Below the pieces are notes generated by a model, which had not been told where the DNA came from, did not search any database, and worked only from the letters and a program-made list of their open reading frames with translations. The translations under genes were made by a program, and so were the position numbers. From an uncultured Chitinophagaceae bacterium (lineage in GTDB: Bacteria > Bacteroidota > Bacteroidia > Chitinophagales > Chitinophagaceae): a stretch of DNA of 45,203 nucleotides. The DNA lies in NCBI GenBank assembly GCA_934502905.1, contig CAKSVK010000008.1, positions 1-45,203 of the forward strand. The letters are read 5' to 3'. Shown here piece after piece: positions 1 through 8,974 of the stretch (the first letter of the stretch is position 1; the number at the start of each line of letters is the position of its first letter).

Positions 1-1425
1 GGCTTATTAACCACAGGTTTCATTTTCCTGTTTTTTATTGCTTTCGCCCAGGAAGGACACGAGATAAAAGTTACCTTGAAACCTTTTACCCAGGGTTATC
101 TTTACCTGGGGCACCATTTTGGTGGCAAACAGTACATTATAGATTCTGCGTCCATCAACAGTAAAAGTGAAGCGGCTTTTACCGGTAAGGAAAAGCTGAT
201 GGGGGGCGTATACATGGTCATTTTTCCGAAAAAGAACGGCTGGTTCGAGATGCTGGTAGACAAGCAGCAGCATTTTTCAGTCACTTCCGACACTACGGAC
301 ATTATTACCCGGACAAAGTTTGAAGGATCTCCTGACAACACTTTGTTCCAGCAGTACCAGCATCTGGCACAGGAAAAAGGAAAAGCTATACAGGCTTTGC
401 AGAAGCAGCTGGCCGATGCTCCGTCAAATCCGAATGCCACGAAGCAAAAGGAAGAGATGATCCGTCTGAACAACGAAATGCAGGAATATCGCGAAACATT
501 TGTGAAGCAGCACCCGGGTCATTTGCTGACAGCTATATTCAATGTTTTGAGAGAGCCTAAAATACCGGATGCATCGCAGCATCCCGGCGGCAAATATGAC
601 TCTGTTTTTGCATACCAGTATTATAAGCAACATTTCTGGGACGGCGTTTCATTTGCAGATGAACGGCTGGCACGGACACCGGTATTCGAACCAAAGCTTA
701 AAAGATATTTCAGCACCGTTTTACCGCAACATCCCGATTCTTTAAGCAGGGAAGCAACCAGGATCGTGAATGCATCCGAATCCAATAAAGAGATGTTCAA
801 AGTGATCCTGTCAATACTCACCGAACGGTATATCAATCCTGAGTACATGGGGCAGGATGCTGTTTTTGTGAGCCTCTTTGAAAGATATTATGCCCCCGGG
901 AAAGCAGACTACTGGCTGAATGAAAAATATAAGAAAGCGGTATTCGACAGGGCTTATAGCCTGATGGCCAACCAGATCGGAGCAAAAGCAGCCGACATGA
1001 ACATGGTAGATACGCTGGGTAAGCAACGGAATCTCTATAGTGTAAACGCTCCTTATACCGTTGTTTGTTTCTGGGACCCCACCTGCGGTCATTGCCAGAA
1101 GGAAGTGCCGTTGCTGGATTCCATTTTTCATGCCGAATGGAAGAGCCGCGGCGTGCAGGTTTACGGTGTGATGACAGACGGTGGCAAACCCGCCTGGCTG
1201 AAGTTTATCAGGGAACATAATATCAAGGACTGGATACACGTGCACCAGCTTCCGGAAGTAACGCAGGCGGATTATGATGCCGGCCGGGCCGGTTACAAGC
1301 AATTGTTTGACGTGTACCAGACGCCTGTGCTGTACCTGCTGGATAAAGATAAGAACATCATTGCCAAGAAGCTGAACCCGGCACAAATGAACGACCTGTT
1401 GCAACTGAAGTTCAAGGCAAAATAA
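1..1425 (+). CDS. Exported thioredoxin-fold protein with DUF4369/DUF5106-like N-terminus (5' truncated)
   Basis: The frame is open from the first base of the window, and the first codons read GLLTTGFIFLFFIAFAQ, the hydrophobic core and cleavage site of a signal peptide, so the start codon lies just outside. The N-terminal third is beta-rich and looks like the DUF4369 domain; a charged helical middle section resembles DUF5106; the C-terminal 140 residues are a TlpA/ResA-type thioredoxin fold with the redox motif CGHC (cysteine codons at 1084 and 1093) after VCFWDPT. In this family the exported proteins are thought to handle disulfides or redox stress in the periplasm of Bacteroidota. It is followed 41 bases later by a parvulin gene in the same direction, so both may serve envelope protein folding. 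The substrate cannot be told. Confidence 0.88.
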   Translation, partial: GLLTTGFIFLFFIAFAQEGHEIKVTLKPFTQGYLYLGHHFGGKQYIIDSASINSKSEAAFTGKEKLMGGVYMVIFPKKNGWFEMLVDKQQHFSVTSDTTDIITRTKFEGSPDNTLFQQYQHLAQEKGKAIQALQKQLADAPSNPNATKQKEEMIRLNNEMQEYRETFVKQHPGHLLTAIFNVLREPKIPDASQHPGGKYDSVFAYQYYKQHFWDGVSFADERLARTPVFEPKLKRYFSTVLPQHPDSLSREATRIVNASESNKEMFKVILSILTERYINPEYMGQDAVFVSLFERYYAPGKADYWLNEKYKKAVFDRAYSLMANQIGAKAADMNMVDTLGKQRNLYSVNAPYTVVCFWDPTCGHCQKEVPLLDSIFHAEWKSRGVQVYGVMTDGGKPAWLKFIREHNIKDWIHVHQLPEVTQADYDAGRAGYKQLFDVYQTPVLYLLDKDKNIIAKKLNPAQMNDLLQLKFKAK

Positions 1426-1466
1426 TATGATCACATCAGACTGAAACGGAAAATAAAAATGAACTG

Positions 1467-3425
1467 ATGAAAAAGACACTGGTTTCAATGGTTGTCCTTT
1501 TACTGGGATATACCCTGCCCGCCCAAACGTTGTTCACGTACGGCAGGCATGCTGTTGATAAGAATGAGTTTTTAGCTGCATTCAATAAAAATAACCCTGA
1601 AGACAAAAGCTCACGGGCCAAAAGGGAATACCTGGAGCAGTTTTACATTCCTTTTAAGCTGAAAGTGCAGGCTGCCAGGGATATGCATATGGATACGCTT
1701 TTGTTTTTACAGCAGGAGCTGGAGAATTACAAACGGCAGATAACGGAAGATCACCTGGTGGCAGACAGCGCGGTGCAGGCGCTTTGCCGGGAAGCGTATA
1801 TACGGAGCCTGAAAGATATCCGGCTTTCTCATATTTTTATTTCATTCGATGAGGGGTTTAATGGTAATCCCGGCTACCAGGCAACACCCGAAGCAACAGA
1901 CACAACGGCTGCCTACCAAAAGATAATGACCGTATACCGTGCGCTGCAAGGGGGTGCTGATTTTTCAGAGCAGGCGTTGCTGTTTTCAATGGATCCTTCT
2001 GTAAAGCAGAACAAAGGTGATATTGGTTTTATCACCGTATTTTCTTTGCCATACAATATCGAGTCGATAGCATATGATCTTCAAAAAGGCCAATTTTCTG
2101 AGCCCCATAAAAGCAATGGCGGGTACCATATATTCCTGAAAACGGATGAGCGTCCCGCTTACGGAACCATGAAAGGGGCACAGATACTGCTGGCTTTTCC
2201 TCCCGGTATTACGCAGGGAGAAAAGCAGGTATTGCATGCCCGGGCAGATTCCTTATATCGGGTTCTATCTGCCGGTGCTGATTTCGACCAGTTAGCCCGC
2301 CGGTTCAGCTCGGATTATAATGCGGCAACCACAGGCGGCGTATTGACACCCGATTTTAAGATCGGCAGGTACGAACGGAATTTTGAAAATGCCGTAACTG
2401 CGCTTACCCGTGATGGTGAGTTTACAAAACCGTTTGAAACCGGCTACGGTATGCACATTGTAAAAAGAAGCAGCCACATACCGGTCAATACGGACAGCAG
2501 CCAGGCGATTACCCTGTTCAAGCCGCTGGTAATGGCCGACGAACGGATACGGATCTCCAACGACCGGGAAGCCCGGAGGATATTGAATGTGGTAGGGTAT
2601 AAAAAGCTGTTTGAGGATGAGGAACGTTTATGGCAGATTACCGAGGGGTTGGTAAAGGACGAATCCTACAAACTACCACAGGGTATCACAGAGGCTACGC
2701 CCGTATTTCAGATCGGAGAGGAGCACAGGACCCTGCAAGACTGGGTTGACTATATCCATACGATAAAGAATAATTACCGTTCCGGAACCGCTATACCCTA
2801 TGCTACTTTAATGCAGCATTATGCCACCGTGACTGCCAAAAAATATTACCGCGATCACCTGGAGCGGTATAACCCTGCTTTCAAAAAACAATTGCAGGAA
2901 TTTGAGGACGGAAACCTGTTTTTTGAAGTCATGGGGCGGCAGGTGTGGAACAAAGGTGCTGATAATGAAGAAAAGCTGCTGAAATTCTACAGGCAGCATC
3001 AGTCTCTTTATACCTGGGGCGAAAGCATTAATGCCATACTGTTTACCGCCCTGGATGCAACCGCCACACAGGATATCCGGTCCAACCCGCAGGTATACGC
3101 GAATGACTGGAAACGTTTTGCCAAAAATCCGGAGGGGAATATCATAGCAGACTCTTCCCGTTTTGAAACCGCTTTTTTACCGGGCTATAAAAATGAGATG
3201 CCTGCAGGCGCCTTGTCTACATTATCGGACTACAGCGAAGATGGTCCGGCAAGCCTTCTTTATATCATTTCAAAGCAGCCGGGAGGATCGCCCAAAACCT
3301 TTGAAGAAGCAAGAGGTTTTGTAATTAACGACTACCAGGCCGGGCTGGATAAAAAATGGCAGAAATCCCTGCGGAAAAAATACAGGGTAAAAATCAACGA
3401 AACGGTATTCAATACCCTGGAATAG
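1467..3425 (+). CDS. Exported peptidylprolyl isomerase with two parvulin domains
   Basis: A 652-residue protein with signal peptide (MKKTLVSMVVLLLGYTLPAQ). Residues about 25-110 are a helical SurA-like N-region, about 117-230 a first parvulin/rotamase domain (SHIFISF ... GDIGFIT ... GGYHIFLKT), and about 235-345 a second parvulin domain (GAQILLAF ... GGVLTPDF ... GYGMHIVK). The remaining 300 residues are charged and helical with no domain I recognise. Members of this family isomerise proline bonds and chaperone outer-membrane proteins in the periplasm. The ATG at 1467 is kept because the signal peptide starts there. It follows the thioredoxin-like gene by 41 bases, suggesting cotranscription. 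Its stop lies 7 bases from the stop of the convergent esterase gene. Confidence 0.9.
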   Translation: MKKTLVSMVVLLLGYTLPAQTLFTYGRHAVDKNEFLAAFNKNNPEDKSSRAKREYLEQFYIPFKLKVQAARDMHMDTLLFLQQELENYKRQITEDHLVADSAVQALCREAYIRSLKDIRLSHIFISFDEGFNGNPGYQATPEATDTTAAYQKIMTVYRALQGGADFSEQALLFSMDPSVKQNKGDIGFITVFSLPYNIESIAYDLQKGQFSEPHKSNGGYHIFLKTDERPAYGTMKGAQILLAFPPGITQGEKQVLHARADSLYRVLSAGADFDQLARRFSSDYNAATTGGVLTPDFKIGRYERNFENAVTALTRDGEFTKPFETGYGMHIVKRSSHIPVNTDSSQAITLFKPLVMADERIRISNDREARRILNVVGYKKLFEDEERLWQITEGLVKDESYKLPQGITEATPVFQIGEEHRTLQDWVDYIHTIKNNYRSGTAIPYATLMQHYATVTAKKYYRDHLERYNPAFKKQLQEFEDGNLFFEVMGRQVWNKGADNEEKLLKFYRQHQSLYTWGESINAILFTALDATATQDIRSNPQVYANDWKRFAKNPEGNIIADSSRFETAFLPGYKNEMPAGALSTLSDYSEDGPASLLYIISKQPGGSPKTFEEARGFVINDYQAGLDKKWQKSLRKKYRVKINETVFNTLE

Positions 3426-3432
3426 CCGGGGC

Positions 3433-4248
3433 TTACGGCTTCTTCTGGGAAAACAGCCAGGGAAAAAGTTCAGGTTCTGCAAAAGCATTTATCCAGCTGT
3501 CGTGCTTAACGCCGGGATATTCGGTATACTTCACTTTGGCACCCGCTTTTTTCAGCGCTTCTACCATTATGCGGGAGTTCTCAGGTGGAACAGCCTCATC
3601 TTTCTCGCCATGGAAGACCCACATGGGAAAGTTTTTTCCGTAGATCTTTGCCGTTTGCGGGTTGCCTCCGCCACAGATGGGGAATGCCGCCGCAAACAGC
3701 TCCGGCCTGCGCCACAGGATCTCGAAGGTACCGAATCCCCCCATGGACAAACCACCGATATAGATCCTTTTGGTATCTACCATGCCGGTGCTGATAAGGG
3801 TATCAATAAAGTTCATGACCAGTTGCAGCGGACGGGTTGGCGGCAGGTCGGTAGGGAACAGGAACTGACCTGTTGTATCTTTTCTCCTGGTACGAACGCT
3901 CCAGGAAGAGTCTTTCGGGCATTGAGGAAAAACAATGATAGCGGGATAATCCTCCCGTTTGGCGGAGTCCAGGAAAACATCTCCACCCCATTTGAGCTGC
4001 GCTTCATTATCATCTCCTCTTTCGCCGGAGCCATGCAGGAATACTATAAGGGGATACTTCTTTTCCGGTGAAAAATGGATCGGCGACAAGATCCGGCAGG
4101 CCAGCGTGTCATTGCCCTGCAAAAACAACTGGCGCTCATACAATTCCATGTCTGTTTCCTGCGCCTGCACTGTTCCGAACAGCATTGCGGCAAGGAAGGT
4201 GATCATCCCAAAGGGTAAAATTCTGAAACTATTGTGAAGGTTTTTCAT
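3433..4248 (-). CDS. Secreted alpha/beta-hydrolase (esterase/dienelactone hydrolase-like)
   Basis: A 271-residue protein with a signal peptide ending near AQ at residue 30. The fold is alpha/beta-hydrolase: LIVFLHGSGERGDD (oxyanion strand, residues 67-80), nucleophile elbow GLSMGGFG with Ser168, acid Asp217 in GEKDEAVP, and His249 in GVKHDSW. This pattern matches the prolyl-oligopeptidase/PHB-depolymerase-like carboxylesterases common in Bacteroidota, which often release acyl or feruloyl groups from plant polysaccharides, but no substrate can be read from the sequence. The gene is alone on its strand, convergent with the parvulin gene and divergent from the lptF/G-like gene, so it should have its own promoter. 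Confidence 0.88.
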   Translation of the reverse strand: MKNLHNSFRILPFGMITFLAAMLFGTVQAQETDMELYERQLFLQGNDTLACRILSPIHFSPEKKYPLIVFLHGSGERGDDNEAQLKWGGDVFLDSAKREDYPAIIVFPQCPKDSSWSVRTRRKDTTGQFLFPTDLPPTRPLQLVMNFIDTLISTGMVDTKRIYIGGLSMGGFGTFEILWRRPELFAAAFPICGGGNPQTAKIYGKNFPMWVFHGEKDEAVPPENSRIMVEALKKAGAKVKYTEYPGVKHDSWINAFAEPELFPWLFSQKKP

Positions 4249-4265
4249 GACAGAAAGATACGAAG

Positions 4266-4293
4266 TTGTTTTTAGAGTTTTAAGTTACTTTTG
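4266..4293 (+). promoter_or_regulatory. Bacteroidota-type promoter for the LptF/LptG gene
   Basis: TTG at 4266-4268, 17 bases, then TACTTTTG at 4286-4293, an exact match to the TAnnTTTG -7 box. Transcription would start near 4300, about 20 bases before the ATG at 4321; this rules out the in-frame TTG at 4291 as the start. Confidence 0.65.
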
Positions 4294-4320
4294 CGTGGCG
4301 GTCAACAACTGGCAAAATGC

Positions 4321-5403
4321 ATGAAAAAAATAGACTGGTACATCCTTAAAAACTTCATTCTCACCTTTTTTTTCTGCATTATCCTGTTTACAGCCATCTC
4401 GGTGGTGGTAGACATAAGTGAAAAAACCGACGATTTTGCCCGTGCAAAGTTATCGGCTGATTTTGTGATGCGAAATTACTATGTTGGATTCGTTCCTTTC
4501 ATTGTTTCGTTTCTTTTTCCGCTTTTTACGTTCATAGCCGTTATTTTTTTTACTTCCCGGCTTGCCAACCGTTCCGAGATCATAGCGATCCTGGCCAGCG
4601 GCACCAGCTTCAACCGGATGTTAAGGCCCTTTTTAATAGGAGGGCTCCTGCTGGGGGCGTTATTATGGTATGGCAACCGAAGCATTGTTCCCCGGGCGAA
4701 TGAAATAAGGACCAGCTTCGAGCTGAAATATACCAAGTCTGACAGGGGCAGCGGCAGTTACCGTTCTGCTATTTATATGCGTATTGACTCTTTTTCTTAT
4801 TGTGGTATCCGTTATTATGACACGGTCGGCAGAAGCGGATCAGGCTTTTTCATGGACCGGCTGGAAGACAACAAGGTAGTTTATAACCTGCGGGCAGACA
4901 ATATTTCCTGGGATACCGCCACCAAAAAATGGAGGCTGAGCGGCATCGTTGAGCGAACGCTGAATGGGTTGGAAGAAGAGGTAAAAAAGGATACCATCAG
5001 GCGGCTGGACCTGAATTTCACACCCGCCGATCTCAAAAAAGACGAGTATGTCAAAACCCGCCTGACCACGCCTGAGCTGAAACAATTGATAGCATTGGAG
5101 AGGATGCGGGGGGCAGAAGATATAAATGACATGGAAGTGGAGCTGTACCGCAGGGATGCTACGCCCGTGACCGTTGTTATATTGACGCTCATAGGCGCTG
5201 TACTTGCTTCCCGCAAAATAAGGGGGGGTAGCGGTATGCACCTTGCCGCAGGCTTTGCCATAGCAGCGGTATTTATCCTCTTCGACCGGTTTTCCACTAT
5301 TTTCAGCGTCAAAGGCGATTTTCCACCCCTTATTGCCGCATGGCTGCCCAACCTCATCTTTGGCGTGCTTACCTACTATTTATACAGAAAGGCTCCCAAG
5401 TAA
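4321..5403 (+). CDS. LptF/LptG family permease (LPS export)
   Basis: A 360-residue YjgP/YjgQ-family membrane protein. It has the typical order: one membrane span (ILKNFILTFFFCIILFTAIS), a second and third span around residues 45-110 (FVPFIVSFLFPLFTFIAVIFF; RPFLIGGLLLGALLWYG), a periplasmic beta-jellyroll of about 150 residues, and three C-terminal spans. LptF and LptG are the transmembrane half of the LptB2FG ABC transporter that extracts lipopolysaccharide from the inner membrane and sends it along the Lpt bridge. Bacteroidota often carry the two permeases at separate loci, as here, and I cannot say which of the two this is. The reading frame extends 10 codons upstream to a TTG, but that overlaps the promoter, so the ATG is used. 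Confidence 0.9.
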   Translation: MKKIDWYILKNFILTFFFCIILFTAISVVVDISEKTDDFARAKLSADFVMRNYYVGFVPFIVSFLFPLFTFIAVIFFTSRLANRSEIIAILASGTSFNRMLRPFLIGGLLLGALLWYGNRSIVPRANEIRTSFELKYTKSDRGSGSYRSAIYMRIDSFSYCGIRYYDTVGRSGSGFFMDRLEDNKVVYNLRADNISWDTATKKWRLSGIVERTLNGLEEEVKKDTIRRLDLNFTPADLKKDEYVKTRLTTPELKQLIALERMRGAEDINDMEVELYRRDATPVTVVILTLIGAVLASRKIRGGSGMHLAAGFAIAAVFILFDRFSTIFSVKGDFPPLIAAWLPNLIFGVLTYYLYRKAPK

Positions 5404-5517
5404 GCTACCGGTAACATAAGAAAAATAATACCTGAAAACCATATTTTTTTAACGGCCCTTAACCCTGTTTTGGTTAACTTTAGCGCATTCTTTAACCGAA
5501 AAGGAATTCATAACAAT

Positions 5518-6843
5518 ATGGCTAATATCAAGGAACGGTTTAGAGCAAAGGCAGAAGAGTTGGCTTCAGAGATCAAAACAATTCTGCAGGAACATGGCAA
5601 CAAAGTAATAGGAGAAGTACATCTCTCGCAGATATATCAGGGCATGCGCGGAATGACCGGGCTGGTAACGGAAACGTCTATCCTGGATGCACAGGAAGGC
5701 ATCCGCTTCAGGGGATATTCCATACCGGAACTGCAGCAGAAATTACCCAAGGCATCCGGCGGGTCGGAACCGTTGCCGGAAGGATTGTTTTACCTGATGC
5801 TGATAGGAGAGTTGCCTACGGAAGAAGATGTAGCGGAGATCACTAATTCCTGGCAACGCAGATCACATGTGCCAAATCATGTTTTTGATGCTATAGATGC
5901 ATTGCCCAGGCATACACACCCGATGACGATGTTCGTAGTAGGTGTAATGGCCCTGCAAACAGAAAGCATCTTCGCTAAAAAATATGCCGAAGGACTGAAT
6001 AAAAAAGACTATTGGGACGCCGTATTTGACGACACGATGACCCTGATTGCCCGCCTGCCCAGGGTAGCGGCATACATATACAGAAGAAAGTATAAAAATG
6101 ATACACATGTACAGCCTGACGGGTTGCAGGACTGGGGCGGCAACTTTGCACACATGCTGGGCTTTGAGGACGAGAGCTTTAAAGAATTAATGCGGTTGTA
6201 CATGACCATACATGCAGATCACGAAGGAGGAAATGTTTCTGCGCATACCACGCACCTGGTAGGCTCTGCGCTGAGCGATCCCTATCTTTCATTTGCTGCC
6301 GGCATGAACGGACTGGCAGGCCCCCTGCACGGACTGGCAAACCAGGAGGTGATAAAATGGATCTTTGAAATGCGCGAACAACTGGGAACCGAGCTGCCTT
6401 CCAAGGAGCAGATAGAAGGGTATGTAAGAAAGACGTTGAGCGAAGGTAAGGTGGTGCCGGGATACGGGCATGCCGTATTGCGGAAAACAGACCCGAGGTT
6501 TGAAGCGCAAATGGAATTCGGTAAAAAGCATATGGCGGACGACCCGCTGGTGAATATCGTGTGGCGTGTATATGAAGTAGTGCCTGAAGTGCTGAAGGGA
6601 TTGGGAAAGGTAAAAAATCCGTGGCCGAATGTAGATGCCCATAGCGGCGCTTTGCTGGTACACTACGGATTGGTAGAATACGAGTTCTATACTGTATTGT
6701 TTGCCGTAAGCCGTTCGCTGGGAGTACTGGCAAGCCTGTGCTGGGACAGGGCGCTGGGATTGCCTATTGAACGTCCCAAATCTGTAACCACGGCTTCTGT
6801 AAAAGACTGGCTGGAAGGAAAAGGTGAGATCTGGGGAGATTAA
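5518..6843 (+). CDS. gltA: Citrate synthase, eukaryote-like (mitochondrial-type) form
   Basis: A 441-residue citrate synthase that condenses oxaloacetate and acetyl-CoA in the first TCA step. The catalytic residues are visible: His271 in GPLHGLANQEV, His318 in VVPGYGHAVLRKTDPR, and Asp373 in PNVDAHSG. These blocks, together with GNVSAHTTHLVGSALSDPYL, match my memory of the mitochondrial enzyme far better than the hexameric E. coli type; no NADH-binding N-domain or zinc site is visible. The longest frame begins at 5470, but MANIKERF at 5518 is the natural start and a weak -7-like TAACTTTA lies at 5475-5482. A strong terminator follows at 6864-6899, so the gene is probably monocistronic. Confidence 0.95.
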   Translation: MANIKERFRAKAEELASEIKTILQEHGNKVIGEVHLSQIYQGMRGMTGLVTETSILDAQEGIRFRGYSIPELQQKLPKASGGSEPLPEGLFYLMLIGELPTEEDVAEITNSWQRRSHVPNHVFDAIDALPRHTHPMTMFVVGVMALQTESIFAKKYAEGLNKKDYWDAVFDDTMTLIARLPRVAAYIYRRKYKNDTHVQPDGLQDWGGNFAHMLGFEDESFKELMRLYMTIHADHEGGNVSAHTTHLVGSALSDPYLSFAAGMNGLAGPLHGLANQEVIKWIFEMREQLGTELPSKEQIEGYVRKTLSEGKVVPGYGHAVLRKTDPRFEAQMEFGKKHMADDPLVNIVWRVYEVVPEVLKGLGKVKNPWPNVDAHSGALLVHYGLVEYEFYTVLFAVSRSLGVLASLCWDRALGLPIERPKSVTTASVKDWLEGKGEIWGD

Positions 6844-6863
6844 TAGGTAAAAAAAAGATTTGT

Positions 6864-6899
6864 AACTGCAATTGCTACCCGAACGGCAATTGCAGTTTT
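6864..6899 (+). terminator. Rho-independent terminator after citrate synthase
   Basis: Perfect 12-bp stem AACTGCAATTGC (6864-6875) / GCAATTGCAGTT (6886-6897) with a 10-base loop, running into TTTT. It ends 24 bases before the proposed start of the next gene. Confidence 0.8.
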
Positions 6900-6922
6900 C
6901 GTTTACACAAAACAGTGATATT

Positions 6923-8419
6923 TTGAAAAACAGATACGACGAGTACAGGGACTATATGCGCAGGATCGCAGATGTAAAGTATGCTGCCGCAGTATTGCAA
7001 TGGGACCAGGAAACGTACCTGCCGCCGAAAGGTGCCTCTTTTCGCGGGCAGCAACTGGCTACCCTCAGCGAAATAGCCCACGAATTATTTGTCAAACCTT
7101 CCTTTGGGGACCTGTTAAAAACGCTGGTAGCGGACCCCTCCCTGGAGGCAGTGCAAAAGCGGAATGTGGCGCTTACGCTGGAAGATTTCGATAAGAACGG
7201 AAAGTATCCGTCTGCTTTTGTACGCAGGATGTCCGAAGCCACCAGCACTGCCTACCATGCATGGATAGCTGCCCGGAAGGAAAATGATTTCAGGGTTTTT
7301 GAGAAGCCGCTGGCCGACCTGGTAGCGCTGAAAAGAGAAGAGGCACATCTGCTTGGGTTCAAACACCATCCTTATGATGCTTTGCTGAATGAATTTGAAA
7401 AAGGAGCTACAGTTGCCTGGCTGGATAACCTGTTTAGGGAGATCAGGCCGGTCCTTAAGAATATTCTTGACGGGATCATGCGCAAGCCGGCTCCTCCCGC
7501 TGATTTCCTGCATCAGCATTTTGATAAGGATGCGCAATGGAAATTCGGACTGGACCTTTTGAAGATAATGGGTTTTGATTTTGAAGCCGGCCGGCAGGAT
7601 ATCTCTGAGCATCCTTTTACCACCAATTTCAGCGCCCTGGATGTACGTGTTACAACACGTATAGATGAAAATGATTTTGCTTCCATGGCCTGGAGCTGTT
7701 TGCATGAAGGCGGTCATGCCTTATACGAACAGGGGTTGCCTGAAGGTCAATATGGATTGCCGTTAGGAGAGTTCTGCTCGCTCGGCATCCATGAATCTCA
7801 AAGCCGGTTATGGGAGAATTGCATCGGGCGCGGGCTGCCTTTTATAAGTTATATCATGCCGCTGGTGAAACGTTATTTTCCCCAGCTGGCCAATGCGGAG
7901 GCCCGCCAGCTTTTCGCAGCAGTGAATAAAGTGCAGCCATCCCTCATCCGTACCGAGGCAGATGAACTTACCTATCATTTTCATGTAGTGATAAGATATG
8001 AGATAGAGAAAAAGCTTATAGACGGCTCCCTGGAAGTTAAAGATCTGCCCGGATACTGGTCCGCATTATATAAAGAATTACTGGGCGTGACCGTACCTGG
8101 CGACAGGCAGGGCTGCCTGCAGGATATTCACTGGAGCCATGGCAGCTTCGGGTACTTTCCAACCTATACGCTGGGCAGCCTGTATGCAGCCCAGTTCTTT
8201 GCATATGTTAAAAAACAATTCCTGGACCTGGATCAGCAAACGGCGCAGGGTGATTTTTCAGCGCTGCATAGCTGGCTCCGGAAGAATATCTATCAATATG
8301 GCAGGCGCTATACCAGTGAAGAGCTGTGCAATAAAATCACCGGTGAGCCGTTAAATCTTGATCATTTCCGGCAATACATCACCGAAAAATACAGCCTTGT
8401 TTATCAAAGCTCTCTATAA
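6923..8419 (+). CDS. Carboxypeptidase Taq (M32) metallopeptidase
   Basis: A cytoplasmic zinc carboxypeptidase of family M32. The zinc motif is HEGGH (His261, Glu262, His265 counting from the TTG start) within CLHEGGHALYEQGLP, and the third ligand is the glutamate of HESQSRLWEN about 26 residues later; the N-terminal block AAVLQWDQETYLPP is also diagnostic. Length (498 residues) is normal. The longest frame starts inside the citrate synthase terminator at 6872; I prefer TTG at 6923 because homologous N-termini begin just before this point, although ATG at 6956 is possible. M32 enzymes trim C-terminal residues from peptides with broad specificity. A promoter must sit in the 24 bases after the terminator or transcription reads through; none is obvious. 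Confidence 0.9.
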   Translation: MKNRYDEYRDYMRRIADVKYAAAVLQWDQETYLPPKGASFRGQQLATLSEIAHELFVKPSFGDLLKTLVADPSLEAVQKRNVALTLEDFDKNGKYPSAFVRRMSEATSTAYHAWIAARKENDFRVFEKPLADLVALKREEAHLLGFKHHPYDALLNEFEKGATVAWLDNLFREIRPVLKNILDGIMRKPAPPADFLHQHFDKDAQWKFGLDLLKIMGFDFEAGRQDISEHPFTTNFSALDVRVTTRIDENDFASMAWSCLHEGGHALYEQGLPEGQYGLPLGEFCSLGIHESQSRLWENCIGRGLPFISYIMPLVKRYFPQLANAEARQLFAAVNKVQPSLIRTEADELTYHFHVVIRYEIEKKLIDGSLEVKDLPGYWSALYKELLGVTVPGDRQGCLQDIHWSHGSFGYFPTYTLGSLYAAQFFAYVKKQFLDLDQQTAQGDFSALHSWLRKNIYQYGRRYTSEELCNKITGEPLNLDHFRQYITEKYSLVYQSSL

Positions 8420-8849
8420 CAGCAATTTTCTGAAGCGCTTCCTCCCGGCGGTGCTCCTGATCACATTGTGTATGAGCTTCGGATGCAGGAAGGTAAAAGA
8501 GGAGCTGGAGCTGCGGTTTTTGATGGATGCCATGACGAATGGCCGCTGGGTAGTAAATATTTACACAAGAGAAGGTGCAGATGAGACATCCGCTTTTAAA
8601 GGGTATGAATTCCAGTTCACTTCTGATAATAAAGTATATGCGATTAAGTCCGGTACCGAAATAAAAGGTACCTGGAGTGCCAACCTGACGGCACGGACGA
8701 TCGAGTCCAACTTCCCGGTAACCACTACACCCCTGGTATGGCTGAACGATAACTTCCTCGTTACCAACAATACACCCAAGCTTGTTGAAGCTCACCCCCT
8801 CGATGAAGCAAAAAATATTTACCTGAAACTGGTAAAAAAAGCCAACTGA
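8397..8849 (+). CDS. Small lipocalin-like lipoprotein
   Basis: A 150-residue protein with a hydrophobic N-terminus and lipobox SFGC followed by RKVKEE, so a lipoprotein. The rest (NGRWVVNIYTREG ... YEFQFTSDNKVYAIK ... KGTWSANL) is a short beta-barrel-like sequence of the kind called lipocalin-like in Bacteroidota; no ligand can be inferred. There is no good ATG: the frame overlaps the end of the M32 gene, and I choose the TTG at 8397, giving a 23-base overlap. TTG at 8358 or the CTG at 8430 are alternatives. The overlap suggests translational coupling to the peptidase gene, though no shared function is apparent. Confidence 0.7.
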   Translation: MFIKALYNSNFLKRFLPAVLLITLCMSFGCRKVKEELELRFLMDAMTNGRWVVNIYTREGADETSAFKGYEFQFTSDNKVYAIKSGTEIKGTWSANLTARTIESNFPVTTTPLVWLNDNFLVTNNTPKLVEAHPLDEAKNIYLKLVKKAN

Positions 8850-8906
8850 TCTTACAGGCAATACGTACATAAACATTGATCTGTTATCCCTGCCGGTCAA
8901 GCACTT

Positions 8907-8936
8907 TTTGCACTTGCGTAAAAAGCAATATTTTTG
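8907..8936 (+). promoter_or_regulatory. Bacteroidota-type promoter for the PKD-repeat gene
   Basis: TTTG (8907-8910), 18 bases, TATTTTTG (8929-8936): a full match to the consensus. Transcription would begin near 8943, which places the true start codon at 8969 (GTG) or 8975 (TTG), not at the upstream end of the reading frame. Confidence 0.7.
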
Positions 8937-8974
8937 GCACCGGAATCCTATTCCCTGGCTATAAAACAGTGTAC

